64,000 nucleotides of DNA from Sequoia sempervirens (GCA_007258455.2 VDFB02000001.1:18127461-18191460); one strand, 5' to 3'; positions 1-12,303 are shown, counted from the stretch's first letter. The notes: generated from the letters alone by a model not told the origin. Program-made: numbers and translations.

Positions 1-2016
1 GGCTTATCATAGATGCAACCAGCTATGTAAAGAGGACCATCAAGAATATTTTTAAGTATATCATGAGAATAAAAAGTAATATCAAGAGATTTTTTTCTTG
101 GGCCCTTATGAGAGACAACATCTATCATACCCACAAGTTCATCCATAGGATTAACTTGGGTAACATTTGGGGTAATATCATGTTGTTTATTATTTTTATC
201 AATGTTCATCACATGAGTGTTTTAAGGTTCACTAGCCTTGACAAATGAAACATTGTGTTTAGGCATAGGGATGGTAAAGATTTTTAAATTTTGATTAGGG
301 GGTGCAATGGCATTATTTCCTTGATCATTGGCACCTGCAATGGACAAATAACTAGAATCAATGAGGTCTTCAACTAAGTGTTTGAGATGCTTACATTATT
401 CAGTGTCATGTCCATTTTGGTGATGAAAATGACAATAAGAATTTGTTTTAAAGGTTAGTGATAAAGGCTTGGTGGTATCTAGTGGTTTAATGGTAGGAAA
501 AGTGATCATATATTGCTGGAGTAGTTGATTCATTATGTTATGAAGAGTATCGAGTAAGGGGGTAAATTGTCTCTTCGGGTCCCCAAAGGTAAAGGGAACC
601 ACTACTTTAATAGCTACCACTTGAATCTAAACAAGTTGGATTGGTTGCAGAGGAGGTGGATTGAATGGTAAGAAGCCTCTATTTGGTTTTTAAAGTTTTT
701 CTTGTTTTTTTGGTTTCTTTATTTAGACTTCTTAGCTCTGTTAGAAGTGGACTTTGAATCATGACTAGTAACTAAGTTCTGATAGTCACAAAGGGTTGTG
801 CACAAATTCATGAACAAAGGAAATTTCATCATAGTTAACTTATCCTAAAGGTGAGTGTGCAAGTTTTTGATAAACCTCTTTTGTAGATGTGAATCAGGAA
901 TCTTGACATCAATTTGAGCATAAAATGACTGATAATGTGAAATGAAATTAGTTACCTTTTCATCTGCATTTTTTTTACATCTCATTAAATCAGCCATTAT
1001 ATTTTTGGGAGTCATATGGATTTGGAAATGACTTATAAAGGCATCCACAAGTTCATTAAATGAATGGATTGAATGATTGGGTAAATTTGGAAACCACTCC
1101 AATGCAGTGTCCTTTAAGGTCCTAGGAAATTTTTTGGCTAATAGTTTATCATCAAGGACAAAATCATCGCACAATGTTGTATAGGAATTAACATGATTAG
1201 TAGGGTCTCCTTTACCTCTGTACTTCTCAAACCTAGGCATCTCAATTCTTTGTGGAATCTGTGTTTGTAAGATCTTTAAAGATAATGGGCTACTATAGAC
1301 ATGGTATGTGGGTGGAGCATTTTGACTTTCATTAATGGTGGATATTTTTTGTTGCATGGATGAAATGGTGTTAAAGATTTGTGTAATGATGGGCTCGGTG
1401 TAAGTGGTATGAGGTGGAAGAGAGAATGGTGATGGAGTGTATGTAATGTTAGGAGAAGTGAAGGGGACACTAAGAGGGGTGAAGGTAGAAGATGGAACAT
1501 TTGATGCCACAAAAGAGCTAGGAATTTTAGTTGTAATAGCAAAAGAGGAGTTACATGACTAACATGTTGCATGGTTTTTGTAACTTGAAGAGTGGTATAG
1601 GTGGGTATGGATTCTATGGTTGAAGGAGGAGGAATGAGAGATTCTCCTTGGCTCACAACATTTTTTGTTGATTGGAATGTGGAAGGAACATGTTTGTTGT
1701 ATACTTCAACTATTATTTTTATAACTTGTAAGCCATCGTCACTTTCAATCAAGTGATGAAGGTTTTCTATGGTAGGTATGGTAGTGGTAGAAATGTTTTC
1801 AAGACTTAAATCTTGTTGTAAATATGCAAAACCCTCATGAATACTAATGAATTTTTATTGCGGGATGAAATTAGTTTGTGTGTCCACATGCATTGGATGT
1901 GAAGGTAAGGGTGCATTAGTGGTAATATCCATGCCTAATGCACCATTTCCCACACCAGGAGTAGGAGCTCTTGAGATCCCAAGGTCCACAATGAAAGTGC
2001 TATCATGGGAAGCCAT
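1..2016 (-). pseudogene. gag: Tat-type gag of element G (5' part, decayed)
   Basis: Gag would form the particle that packages element RNA. Reading leftwards from an ATG whose complement is at 2014-2016, an N-terminal region hits a stop near 1858, continues through 1752, shifts frame near 1515, and enters a clear Retrotrans_gag domain at 1510-845 (motifs MPRFEKYRGKGDP, ALEWFPNLP, and a hydrophobic FISHYQSFYAQI helix). After a stop and another shift, 640-240 encodes a Cys-His knuckle (YCHFHHQNGHDTE, then C and an LKHLVEDLI helix), typical of this gag family. The frame stays recognisable down to base 1 with one stop; protease would lie outside the window. The ATG choice rests on the PBS and LTR lying just upstream. 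Family certain; non-functional. Confidence 0.85.
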
Positions 2017-2528
2017 GAGTCTAGAAATTCATCTCAATAAAGTATTATCAATAAGGCACCAAAAAATTATACAAGTACCACAAAATATGGGGTGTATTCA
2101 AATGAAAATTAGGAATAACAAAATTCTAATTATAGAAATTATGTAAGCTGAAATGAGAAGACAGTAACATGAAACAAAAATGTAGGAAATACTGTGAAAA
2201 TTCCATAAATTTCAATGTAGAAAATGCAACTGGATTGATTTACCTAGGGTGGGGAATGAGTCAAGGTATGGATTTTTTTATGTTTTTTCAAAAAAATTAA
2301 AATTTATTTTAATGCCTTTTAGATGCAAAAATTAATATACAAATACAAATTTTTCAAATTTTTAATGATTTGATATGCAAAAATGAAATATAAATGATTC
2401 TTTCACTAATGCAGTTTTAGAAACCCTAGGATGCAAAAAAAAAAAAAAACCTAATTGAATGTTGATGCAAAGGAAACCTATGATGCAAGATGCAATTGAA
2501 ATGAGATAGATAATGTGTTCAATATGCA
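2017..2528 (-). other. untranslated leader of element G
   Basis: Lies between the PBS of element G and its gag ATG. It is AT-rich with an A-run near 2432-2446. It is collinear with, but diverged from, the leader of element X. I see no reading frame of its own. Confidence 0.55.
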
Positions 2529-2537
2529 GGTTCACCA
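2529..2537 (-). promoter_or_regulatory. putative primer binding site of element G
   Basis: On the minus strand the sequence TGGTGAACC follows three bases after the LTR terminus. The TGG start matches the CCA end of a tRNA. The same nine bases occur at the same place in element X (48306-48314), and a related TTGTGAACCC follows the 5' LTR of element Z. The tRNA species is not identified. Confidence 0.5.
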
Positions 2538-2540
2538 AAA

Positions 2541-4010
2541 TGAACCATCAATTTTGAGGTTCTAATGTACTTCTCTTGCACTCTTAGGATACTTTACCTA
2601 AAAGGAGAGAGATAGAACCCTAAATTTGAAGTGGTTCACTCAAATAAAGGAATGAAAGATAGAATTATGACTAAATGCAATGATCTAACTGAAACTAAGC
2701 TATGAAATTGATTGATTATGAATGCAAAACCAATGAAATATGCAATGTTTGAAAACAAAATGAGCTTTACAAAATTGAACTAAAACATGAACAAACACAA
2801 ACAAAATTGAAAGAGGCTTAACAAAGTGCACTTGCAAAATGGATGTTGAATCTGGAAGGCTCTAAAAATTGGAAGAAATCACTATAAATCAATAGTGAGA
2901 CTCATTCGCCACTAATGGTGAATCGGTCCTCCTACTGATAAAAACACCTGAAACTACTTTCCATCTGTCTTGAAATGGATTATGAAAAAAATAACTTTTT
3001 CAGCCCTTAGGTGGGACTCATTTTCCATTGATGGTGAATCAATCATCCTCTTAAAATCTACAAATTCAAGAGTCAATTTTGTAGGTCCAAATTTTGCACT
3101 TGTCTTCTTGTCAGGTTGATGGAGTCAAATCTATAGAAAATTGATTGTAGGCTATCTCCAAGCTTGAAATAGGGTTTAGTTGACTTGAAACAGTTTGTTG
3201 AATTGTTGTCCACTTTTCAATACCTAATTGCTTGAAAAATATACATACAAAAGGGGGAAAATTGTTAAGGGTTAGAGTATAGGGATTTGCCTTGGTCAAA
3301 TCGCACTTTGGTAATCAAACCCTTAATAAAGAAATGAAATGAAATCAACAAGGAATGATGAATAAAAAACATGTAAATATCCTAAACTCACCAAAAACCT
3401 TGTTAAAGAAGTTTGAAAATATGTCAATGGTTGCTCCAAGATACTTGATAATTGCTTGATTGAATGATGATTTGATGAATTGAATGAAAGAATACTAATT
3501 GATGGTGCATGGTAAAATGAGATGAATGGGAGTTAAAATGAGAAGAATAACACTTATTTATACACATTTATGCCCTAATTACCCAATAATACCTTGTCAT
3601 AGGCTGAGATAAGGTTTTTTTGAATTAAAAACTGAAAGAAAATTTGAATTATTTTGAATTTGGATCTAAGAGGGACTCATTATCCACCCATGGTGAATGG
3701 GTCCTACCTAAGGCTTGTAAGTGGGTGTGAAGAATTAACTTGCATTTAATTTTTTTTTCAGGTTTACATTAAAAAATATACTTAATTAAGTTTTATGAGT
3801 GCATAAAGGGGTCATATAAAGCATACAAAATGTGTAAATAGTGATAATAAGCCTAGAAAAGCATGAAATCTTGTTACAAGACTTTACAACAATTTAGAAT
3901 AGGACTTGACAAGTGATGAAAAGTTGATTTTTAGGTGAATTGTAATTAGAAGAGTCTAGAAAAGTGTAGAAATGTGTTACAACACTTCACAACACCTTCA
4001 CAAGATGACA
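2541..4010 (-). repeat. 5' LTR of element G (Tat family shared with H and X)
   Basis: It begins TGAACC on the plus strand, directly next to the PBS, and ends near GATGACA at 4010, matching the TATGACA end of the X LTRs. It shares with the other family LTRs a 'cttgcactcttagga' block followed by 'aaaaggagagag', a minus-strand TATA box, and imperfect palindromes of the GGGACTCATTCGCC type at 2891, 3006 and 3670. It is the most diverged family member here. The right edge is approximate because no partner LTR is in the window. Confidence 0.7.
3555..3562 (-). promoter_or_regulatory. TATA box of the G LTR
   Basis: TATAAATA on the minus strand, at the same relative place as TATA-like sequences in LTRs B and C, about 110 bases downstream of a palindrome. 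This supports minus-strand transcription. Confidence 0.6.
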
Positions 4011-4625
4011 TAATTTGAATGTTTAGGACCTAATGTGAATGCATAAGTTACATTGCAACATTAAATCAAAGCAAGATAAGTCAAACATCACAAGATAAAG
4101 ACCTAAATAACCATGAAAATGTCAATGATCCATTTTTCTCTAGTAATAATTCAAATATACAATAACTAATGATACACAAGTTATTCGACTTAGATAATGG
4201 TGGACTATTTTTACAAGCCTTGCAATTTGAAAAATCACAATATCTAGAACATAACTTCTTATTAGATCCTATGCAAATTCTCACAAATCTATGACCATAT
4301 TCAAGAATTTAATTAACTCTTTGAGTTAAAGTAGAAGAAGGAGACACATTCAATTGAACAAATGAAAGATAAACAATAATACCCTTGATATTTCATTTAT
4401 AACTTGCAGAGAATCACAAAAGGAGATTACACATTCCAAAGATAAGATTTGTTTCGATATTAGTAACTTGCATAAAAAATTTTAAGAATATTACATATAA
4501 GACTTGAACCCAAGAAAATCCTATTGTTATATTCTTTATCTTTTTACAGTATATTCTTTTCATACTTCCACCCAGACTGTCTACTAGACTCAAAATTAGA
4601 ACCCCCTATAATGAGCCTTGAAATT

Positions 4626-4635
4626 CCTTTTATAG
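4626..4635 (-). promoter_or_regulatory. TATA box of the third Y-type LTR
   Basis: CTATAAAAGG on the minus strand, identical at the aligned position in both LTRs of element Y (34577-34586 and 55211-55220). Conservation in three otherwise diverged copies supports a core promoter. Confidence 0.65.
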
Positions 4636-4992
4636 AATAAGAGACCAACAAGCCTCAAGATCATTACAGTTACATTTGAAAGATATTTCATTTTAGCCCA
4701 AATTTCAATTTCATTTCAAAAATTCCTCACAAGGTCACCTATAATCATTTGTTGAATTGGGGAAACAAAATTCATAACCACCACCAAAATAAAAATGTTG
4801 ATGCCACCAAAAGTTACCATTAACCACCAACTAGGAATTTCATTCCATGTCGAAAAATATTCTTCATAATATTAGCTTTGAGCACCCACAGTCAGCATGA
4901 AGACAAAAAACCAACATATGCAAAGAGCACAATAAGACCACCATAGCAATTTGATCATCACTACAAAATTTAAAACCCAAACACCATTTTCA

Positions 4993-6319
4993 TCACCGAG
5001 AACTAGAACAAGCACTAGCACCAGAGCCATAGTAGACCTTCCCATTTTTTTTTTTTGTGGAAGGAAGAGGAGAAAATACTGCACCTTCTTCATGTTTATC
5101 TATACTAGCCATTGAGTAATCATGGCCACTTAGAGTCTTTATAGAAACTGGGGTGACTGATATCATTTCCTCTCCTAAGGCTACCAATTGATTCAGGATC
5201 ATGAGATATCGTTAGTATCCTGAAGTTGTCTTAGTCTTGATGTCTAAGAAGCTATTAGTAACAACAATTGGTGATTTCTTCCTTCTAAGAGAAGCTCGGC
5301 CATACTTGGGTATGTGCAAGATCATCATGGAAAAAATAGGCCCTTAAGTGGCAAAAAAATTAGAAAAATTAGAGTTAGGAAACTTGATGTAAAAAATTGA
5401 ATAAGTTATCAATATTATTTCAAAAATATGTAAAAATAGAATCTGTAGCAAATTGAATGTAGTTTCTAAACTACTCGGTTTGTTTAAAAAATTAAAAATC
5501 TATTTGGTGAAAATTTGAAATTTCAATGTAGTGGTACTTAAATTTCAGGGAAAAAATAAGAAATAGGTGTCTCTCGACCAACCTAACCACAATAAAATGA
5601 TAATATTTTTTTATAATATTTTAGATATAAGTAGAGGACTCATGCCCCAATGTGATGCATATTTTTTTGTAATTTTTTTCCAAGTAAATAATTAATTATG
5701 AGTTTTTTATTACAACTTTTTTAAAAATATAAAAACTTGTATGTCTGACCACCTTAACTTGGTCAAAACTTCATGAAATTCAATTTTCTCCTTTTAATCC
5801 TATAGTACATGAATCATAGAATGTGACACATATTTTGGATTCAAAAAATGTGATAAGATTTGAAAGCTATAAATGTTTTTCAATCAGCCTATCAATTAGG
5901 ACTTTAGTCATAATTTGAATAGAAAATGAATAATAATTACTTATTAAATTCAAAATAAAGCATAATTTATATTGGTGGAAAGCTAAGAATCTCCTTTAAA
6001 AACCCTTTTCATTTCATCAATTTTGGGTAAAAAAATAGTCATCAGCCACATACCCATCATATTGCCACTTTTTGGCCTATCATGATCCTGCACATACCCC
6101 CTTATTTTTCTTCACATTCCTCGTACAAACCCCTTCGAAATCCTTACCTTTGGCCTCTGTCATTTCTATAGTCATGACTTGGCTTCTCAACCTATGGCTG
6201 ATTTTGATATCAATTGCTGTAGAATTCCCACCATAGACCTCCTTTCCTTCCTCCTTTAGAGTTGCAGTAGCTACAAGTATGATATGTTCACATTCTGGAA
6301 AATGTAGCTTCACAAACAC
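4993..6319 (-). pseudogene. U3-embedded ORF of the Y-type LTR, third copy, split by a TIR element
   Basis: Reading leftwards, 6319-6100 gives a basic segment (SHRLRSQVM ... TRNVKKNKG). The TIR element then intervenes, and from about 5307 the frame resumes (KYGRASLRRKKS), followed by a stop and then 5202-4993 with ISVTPVSIKTLSGHDY. The last motif aligns with VVISPISIRTPSRHTY in the 54-57 kb LTR. So this is a decayed third copy of the reading frame seen in both Y LTRs. No known domain is recognised; the product would be small and strongly basic, then acidic. Function unknown. Confidence 0.45.
5308..6099. mobile_element. non-autonomous TIR element, copy 1
   Basis: The ends are inverted: GGGTATGTGCAAGATCATC at the left, and the complement of the right end reads GGGTATGTGCAGGATCATG. 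A second copy of the whole unit lies reverse-complemented at 49209-49991, with long blocks of near identity throughout. The flanks CCATACTT (5300-5307) and CCTTATTT (6100-6107) match at 6 of 8 bases and may be a decayed target duplication. There is no coding capacity, so movement would need a transposase from elsewhere. The superfamily is not assigned: the TIR is not a typical CACTA end and the duplication length is uncertain. Confidence 0.8.
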
Positions 6320-7520
6320 AAAGCATACCTCTAGAATTTAGAAAATCACTCTCAATTGCAATGGTGAAAATAGAGGCCATGAACCTTTATTTAATAGGAA
6401 AATTAGGTGTCCTAATTATCAATGCTTGATGAAAGTCACTTGACTGAGCAAGTGATCGACCATTGGAATCAACATATCCATTGTTAATTAGCTAGGTATA
6501 TGAAAATCCATGTATCATTCTCAATGATGGAAAGGAATTAATTCCTCACATGCACCAAGATCAAATTGATCACTCCTAAAGAACACATGCCTTTAATGCA
6601 TATTCCTCATAGAGAAAAAATAGCTATCACATGCCTATTTCTAATTTTTGAATATTGGTCATCAATCTCCATATGATATGGAGAATCAAATAGCTTAGAT
6701 TAAGTTAAATTGGGTTTGAAATCCTGAGACCATAGCCTGCCAATTACTGGAAAATAAAAACTTGTTGACTAGGAGCCACTTCATTCCATCCACAATCTCT
6801 ACCATAGTATTCACAGTGGTCGAGGAGTTCCATGTGTCCTTCAATCACGTACTTTGCAAGCTTCCAACGAGCATTTATCAAATTCCATGAGGTGTGTGAT
6901 GGACAGTTAATATTCAAATCCCCCGCTACATAATAGTCATTGATCTCTAAATCATCAATTGTTGGGCACTCAGACAAGGATTAGGTCCCACCATTACAAG
7001 GACACACGTCAATCCATTGCATACATCACACAACTTTTGGCGACTATTCTTTAATGCCTACGTGGTGTGCAATAAACGATCGCGACCCACTCTTCAAATC
7101 TAACAAGTGGGATTTCTACACATGCCAAAAATTAATCTTAAAATGGGGCCATGACTAGGCCGGTGAAAATTAGACCCTTGAGAAAATGACTTAAACTTAA
7201 GTGTTTTGGAGGTGAAATATTTTGCTGAACTTTATAGGTATTTTACACGGGACAATGTGTGGGTGACTGTCTTTCCTAGACAAAGGGGCCTATAAATATA
7301 CACATTTAAAAGGCTCAAGTGATAACTTAGGCAATTGGTGATAGACTAAAATAGGTCAATATAAAATTAAAACACCAAAGGGTTTTAGATAAACCTATAA
7401 GGTAAGGGTTTCTAGGTCACACCCTAATCCATCCTTAGGCACAAAGGTTAACAGTCATGATCCAAGTCATGATTTGCTCATAATTTTGTAAGGATTTTAG
7501 AAGTTCTATCAAGTTCCATA

Positions 7521-8179
7521 ATCCACCTTCAATCTCTTCTAAGAGCATTGTCTTAAGCTAGACTGTATAGTATGCATATAAAGCAAGACTTTCATACCTT
7601 CCTTTGTTCCAAACCACCACTCACTTCCTTGCTTAAAATGCTACCTCCATAAGCACAATAGCATGTTTTAAAATCATGATTTCCAGTGATTGACAATTAA
7701 GGTCACTACTTTCATCAAGATGCAATGAGATTCTTGTCTTCAAACTCAAGGAATTATGCAAGATAACATTGTGAATTGTTTGTTGTGTAGGGTTTGATTT
7801 TCTTGCACATTTAGTACTTTGCTAACTACCTTTAATACTAAATATTTCACAGTCAATTGAAATCTCAAATAGCTCACTCATTGTCACTTGAAGATTCCTT
7901 CATGATCATCCTTCTATAAAAATAAAACTATTCCCTATAGGCTACCTACTTAATTACTATAGGGGACTCATTGTTACATGGTATTGTGGGTCTTAAGATC
8001 CTTCAACCTTATTGTCACTACTTCAGAGTCCACAAGGTATTATTCACTATTCTCCCATCTTTGATGAGTCTCAAAACACTGCTCAACACATGCAATCAAC
8101 TACCTCCATTATACAATGGCTAAGAATAAACATTGAACCTATGATTACCATTGTTACTTGATTTGGATATGAAAGGTGG
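7521..8179. other. unclassified AT-rich sequence
   Basis: Sequence between the Y-type LTR and the H 3' LTR. I see no long reading frame, tandem repeat or match to other parts of the window. It is either diverged retrotransposon DNA or the oldest exposed flank of the cluster. Confidence 0.4.
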
Positions 8180-9739
8180 AAAATTGTGTGCTTTTCTAGG
8201 GTTTAGGACCTAGACTAACAATCATCAATCTCTCTCATTGAAGAAAAAAGCATTGAGATCTCAATGCAAAGGGGAAAGAGATATTGCAATAGGGTTGTAC
8301 TAGGAGCTAAATGTAAATTAATGGGGGGTTCACCACCAAGTTAAGACTTGGAAGGACAAATGTAATGCAAGATAGAATGCTTAAACCTAATATGATGCAA
8401 TGATTTACAAAATTACCTATAAAATTAAATGAAACAAAACAAAAAGCTACATAGAGGACTTTGTGCATCTGAGAACCTAAATATGAATGATTGAAGATCT
8501 TAAATGCTAGAAAATATAACTTTTTGACCTATTGGGACTCATTCGCCACTGCGGGTGAATCAATCCAAGACTTGAATTTCTATACAGGAAGAAGTTTCAG
8601 GGAAAAGGTTATCTAAATCTACAAATAATTTTGGAAAACACCTATAGTGGGACTCATTCACCACTTCTATCCAATCAGTCTCATTCCACTTTTTTGGGAA
8701 TTGAAAGTTTAGATTTGTGCTCCAATCTCTACCTTTCCCTTCTAAACTGATTTTCAGATCTGAATCTAAGAAAACACCTACAAAACCAAATATAGACTTG
8801 ATTTTCTTATGGGGGGTTTGCCTCAGTCAAACCCATAGTTTGGTAATTAAACCTTGATATAAATAATGAAACTTGAATGTAAATATGAACATAAACCCTA
8901 GCCTTAAGTTTGTCTTAGACTAGGAAATCTGAAACACAGTACAACCCTTTTATAATGTGTAAGAATGAGATGCATGAATTAAATATGGCAATAAAGGACT
9001 CACTTTGAGAAATCTCTAATCTCTCAAATGGGTACTAATGAAGCTTGTACCTTCCTTAGGATGAATGTAGAGTGAAAATGGAGGAAAAAATCATTTAGGA
9101 AACAAGTCATTGGGCTTGGCTTGATGGCTAGTTGTAGCTCCCCAACCTAGAATCCATCATGATTCACCATAGAAAACCATGATCAACCCTTGAAAATGCT
9201 AGATCTTGGATGAAAGTGAGCTTGAAGACTTGGAAAAACACTTTAATGCTTGCTTTTGAAACTTGAATGCTCTTGGTTGAAGATTCTTAATGCTTATCTC
9301 TTGAAATTTCTCTTGAAAAATGTTTGCTTAGATGATAAAAATGACTAAGAAACTTACTTATATAGGCATTAACACCTAATTTACCATTATTTAGATCTCA
9401 AAGGCTAATATCAACCAAAAATTTGAATTAAAAAGGTGATTTTCTTGCTCAAATTTGAAAAAATATGCAAATGGGACTCATTCGCCCAAGGTGGTGAATG
9501 GGTCCCACCTAGGGGGGACTTATTTGCCCAAGGTGGAGAATGAGTCCCACCCTAGATTTGATGTTTTATATGATTTTGTTGGATTTTTAGCTGAAATAAG
9601 CCTTGAGATTCAAAATAATTTGTCTTAGGGGCCTATTAATGATGATTTTAAAGGGTAATTAATGCAAGGGTGTTAAAGAAGGTCCAAATTAAGTGTGAAA
9701 TTGCCTCACTTTCTAGATCGTACAATTTTATACACTACA
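8180..9739 (-). repeat. 3' LTR of element H (LTR-B)
   Basis: It aligns along its length with X LTRs C and D: the 'gcaatg' block, the '..tctaggaaa' block, 'aaaccctagcctta', 'tgattcaccatag', and a right end at ACTACA next to a polypurine tract. It carries four imperfect palindromes (8525, 8649, 9474, 9516). The left edge is approximate (TG near 8180) because this copy is diverged there. Its position left of integrase on a minus-strand element makes it the 3' LTR. The 5' LTR of H is not visible. Confidence 0.75.
9357..9366 (-). promoter_or_regulatory. TATA-like box of LTR-B
   Basis: CCTATATAAG on the minus strand, at the position of the TATA boxes of LTRs A and C and about 110 bases downstream of the paired palindromes. 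Confidence 0.6.
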
Positions 9740-9756
9740 TTTATCCCCCACTTTAG
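9740..9756 (-). promoter_or_regulatory. polypurine tract of element H
   Basis: The minus strand reads CTAAAGTGGGGGATAAA directly before the LTR, matching the tract at 38991-39008 in element X. This is the expected plus-strand primer site and confirms minus orientation for H. Confidence 0.7.
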
Positions 9757-10245
9757 TGCCCATATGACTCTATGTGCATATGCAAGCTAAAAGATTCCAA
9801 CAATATTATTTGTTTCATAGAAGGATACACATATAAGTTTGATCATAGTATGTTAGAATGAGGCCCCCACTATAGCTATCTACAAAACCACAATGTTAGG
9901 AACCACATCCTGCAACATGAATTCATTAGTTGTTTGAAAATCCTCTTATCTAACTTCTCATATAAATCAAATTTGAGGGTAGATGTATGCCCTCCCTTGA
10001 TTCTGCTTGTTTTACAGAGGTGGAATCAAGGTAGTAGTTTAACCACATCAAATAAGGTACGTCATATCATAGGGTATTTCTAAGTACCATACCACATGAT
10101 GATATATATTTGATGAGAATGGGAGAAAAATCATGATTCCAACAAAATAAATGATATAAAAAATAAAGCTCTCTAGTTCCCATTGTGTTGATTAGAATAA
10201 AAGGAACTTTTTAACCCTAATATACTAAAAACCCTAATTTTAGCT

Positions 10246-10253
10246 TATATAAG
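10246..10253 (+). promoter_or_regulatory. TATA box of the antisense PMD gene in H
   Basis: TATATAAG on the plus strand, opposite to the H gag-pol direction, about 160 bases before a GTGAGT donor. The antisense PMD gene of element Z has CTATAAATAG at the same spacing. In X the aligned spot near 39482 is degenerate. Confidence 0.5.
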
Positions 10254-10503
10254 ACTAAAAAGTGAGGTAAATTCTAACTATTTTTTCATTTACCTTTTTG
10301 TAGCTTGAGTGTGGTGAAGAGTGATTGAAGATTCCAAGCCAATGAGATTACGCGCATGCTAGGCTAGATGTCCTATGAGATCAGGTAGCCCGGGGCAAGC
10401 ATTATCATCATGTGAGTTGATTTTTCTACTTTAGCTTTGACCTTGCACATTTATTCTATGATTTACACACAATTTTAGGTTAATCTAGGGTCATGGAAGA
10501 AAA

Positions 10504-10645
10504 TTTCACAAAGCATCCCTTTTTTCACAAATTCTCCCCATTTTTCACAAATTTTCCCCTTGTGTAGTGAAGTGTCCCATGTCTTCCTGAAGTGTCCCAT
10601 TTCTTTGTGAAGTTTCCCATCTCTTCGTGAAGTGTACCAAAAGGG
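10504..10645 (+). repeat. degenerate tandem repeat in the PMD-H first intron
   Basis: About seven units of roughly 18-20 bases of the type 'tttgtgaagtgtcccat', ending before 'aaaagg..tctaaagtgtctagg'. The same array occurs at the same position in element X (39770-39888), so it predates the two copies. Confidence 0.7.
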
Positions 10646-12303
10646 GTCTAAAGTGTCTAGGACCCATAGGAAAGTACACTAGAACAACTTTAGCACACTT
10701 TTTGATTGTTGATGTAAAAATTTAAGATTTTAGAATGCTTTTAGGACATATTTTTTCTTTTTTGTTCGATTCCCACTTGTTCATAGTATTATTTGGGTGG
10801 TAGAAAAATCAACTACCTTTGAGACCTAGCCCTTGCTCTTTTGCTAGAGGACATAGAGATCTTGTAGACCATAGGATTATATTGGGTGTACCTCATGTCC
10901 CCATGAGGTGCCACAATCCTATGTTGATGGCACTAGCAGAGTGATGAAACATAGACACATGCACGTTTTATCATACAGACGAGATGATCATTATGCTAGA
11001 GGATGTACATCGCATACTATGAGTTCTGATTTGGTAAAGAGGGTATGTTTCCTAGTGAAGCGGTCATTCTGGGAGATGAAATACAATATGCAATACTTCC
11101 TTGGAGGTCTAGTGCATGATGGTATTGTGGGGCCATGGATTGATCTAGTGATGCTGCTATACTCACGGGCCCCACTAGTTGTGCAAATTATGATGTTCAT
11201 AGAAGCACTATTACTCATCCCTAATGGTTGAGGAGCACACTTAGAGGGAGGAACAATACACCTGATTTGGGAGATGGTAGAGCACAAGACCGTGTATGCC
11301 TAGGGCTACAAGATCCTAGCGCATCTATATTATGATCTTAGATGGTTTTCATTTTAGGAGATCAATAGTATGGTACACTGTACAATACTATAGGTGTGGT
11401 ACCTGGAGCATATCATGTGCACCAAAATGATAGGATTTCCATGCACATTAGCACTAGGGTATCCTCGATTCTTTAGCTATCCATTGCAGTGGCTATGGCA
11501 GTATGGTGACTTACATTTTTGGAGAGTCTAATTTGATTGACTAGATAAGGATGAGATCTTATGGAGACCTTACTAGCTTATTCTACAATGGCCAGATGAG
11601 AATCATAATATGAGGAGGTTACAAATGGATAGGTTCTTGATAGGAAGACATGATTATAGAGTATGACCTTTCTACTATGATTGTGCCATGTGATAGTTTG
11701 GACAGGTTCAAGTACCACCCAAGGCATGATGGAAATTAGTATGGAGTGCCTAGAGACCCAAAGATTTTAGATAGTTAACTATCGAGGATATTGTCTATAG
11801 TGACTTTGACTACTCAGATCATGATATGCCTCCAGTCTCTGATTTTGATGATGTCAATACCATAGACACCTATGAAGAGTGGTGGGTAGTATAATGGCTA
11901 GCTCTTGTATTCCCAATGGCCAAGCTGATAGGTTATGTAGAGTCACTCCCAGATCAACGATACAAGGAGGATAGGGCTAAGGAGACTTGATTTAGGGCTA
12001 TAGAGATATTCACAAATGTGATAGATGAGGAGTATGGTGAGGATGTAGATTCTTACTATGATGGCCAGGAGGAGATGGATGAGGAGGATGAGGATGAGAA
12101 GCAGTTGATGAGTGAGGGTGGTGAGGTAGCAGATTAGGATCCAGTAGGCCACGAGTAGGGGGAGCCATATCCCATTCATGTTACTAGATCACGATCAATA
12201 GTTGTAATAGGCACTAGTGCCCACAATCATGTAGAGGCTAAAATGTCCTCCATGCCCCCTACACATGATGAGGTTATCTTCACACAGCCTGCTAGAGAGC
12301 TAG

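Larger units (their letters stand above)
4060..7520 (-). repeat. third, diverged copy of the Y-type LTR (solo or truncated)
   Basis: Collinear with the Y LTRs at 33658-36751 and 54287-57380. Shared blocks include 'acataacttctta...atcctatgca', 'ttgagtt...gacacattcaatt', the TATA block at 4626 and the GGGGCCATGACTAGG-like block near 7145. It lacks the clear TGTTTTTTCTAG terminus of the other copies, so the left edge is truncated or too diverged (homology is clear from about 4130). No Y-type internal sequence flanks it, so it is probably a solo LTR. It is interrupted by the TIR element at 5308-6099. Confidence 0.65.

Noticed and set aside
63..248. Short plus-strand frame
   Set aside because: Antisense to the continuous gag tail of element G on the minus strand.
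2529..2537. Assignment of the G/X PBS to a named tRNA
   Set aside because: Nine bases are too few and I cannot search a tRNA set; left unassigned.
6744..6977. 78-codon minus-strand frame in the third Y-type LTR
   Set aside because: The aligned region of the other two Y LTRs does not keep it; probably chance.
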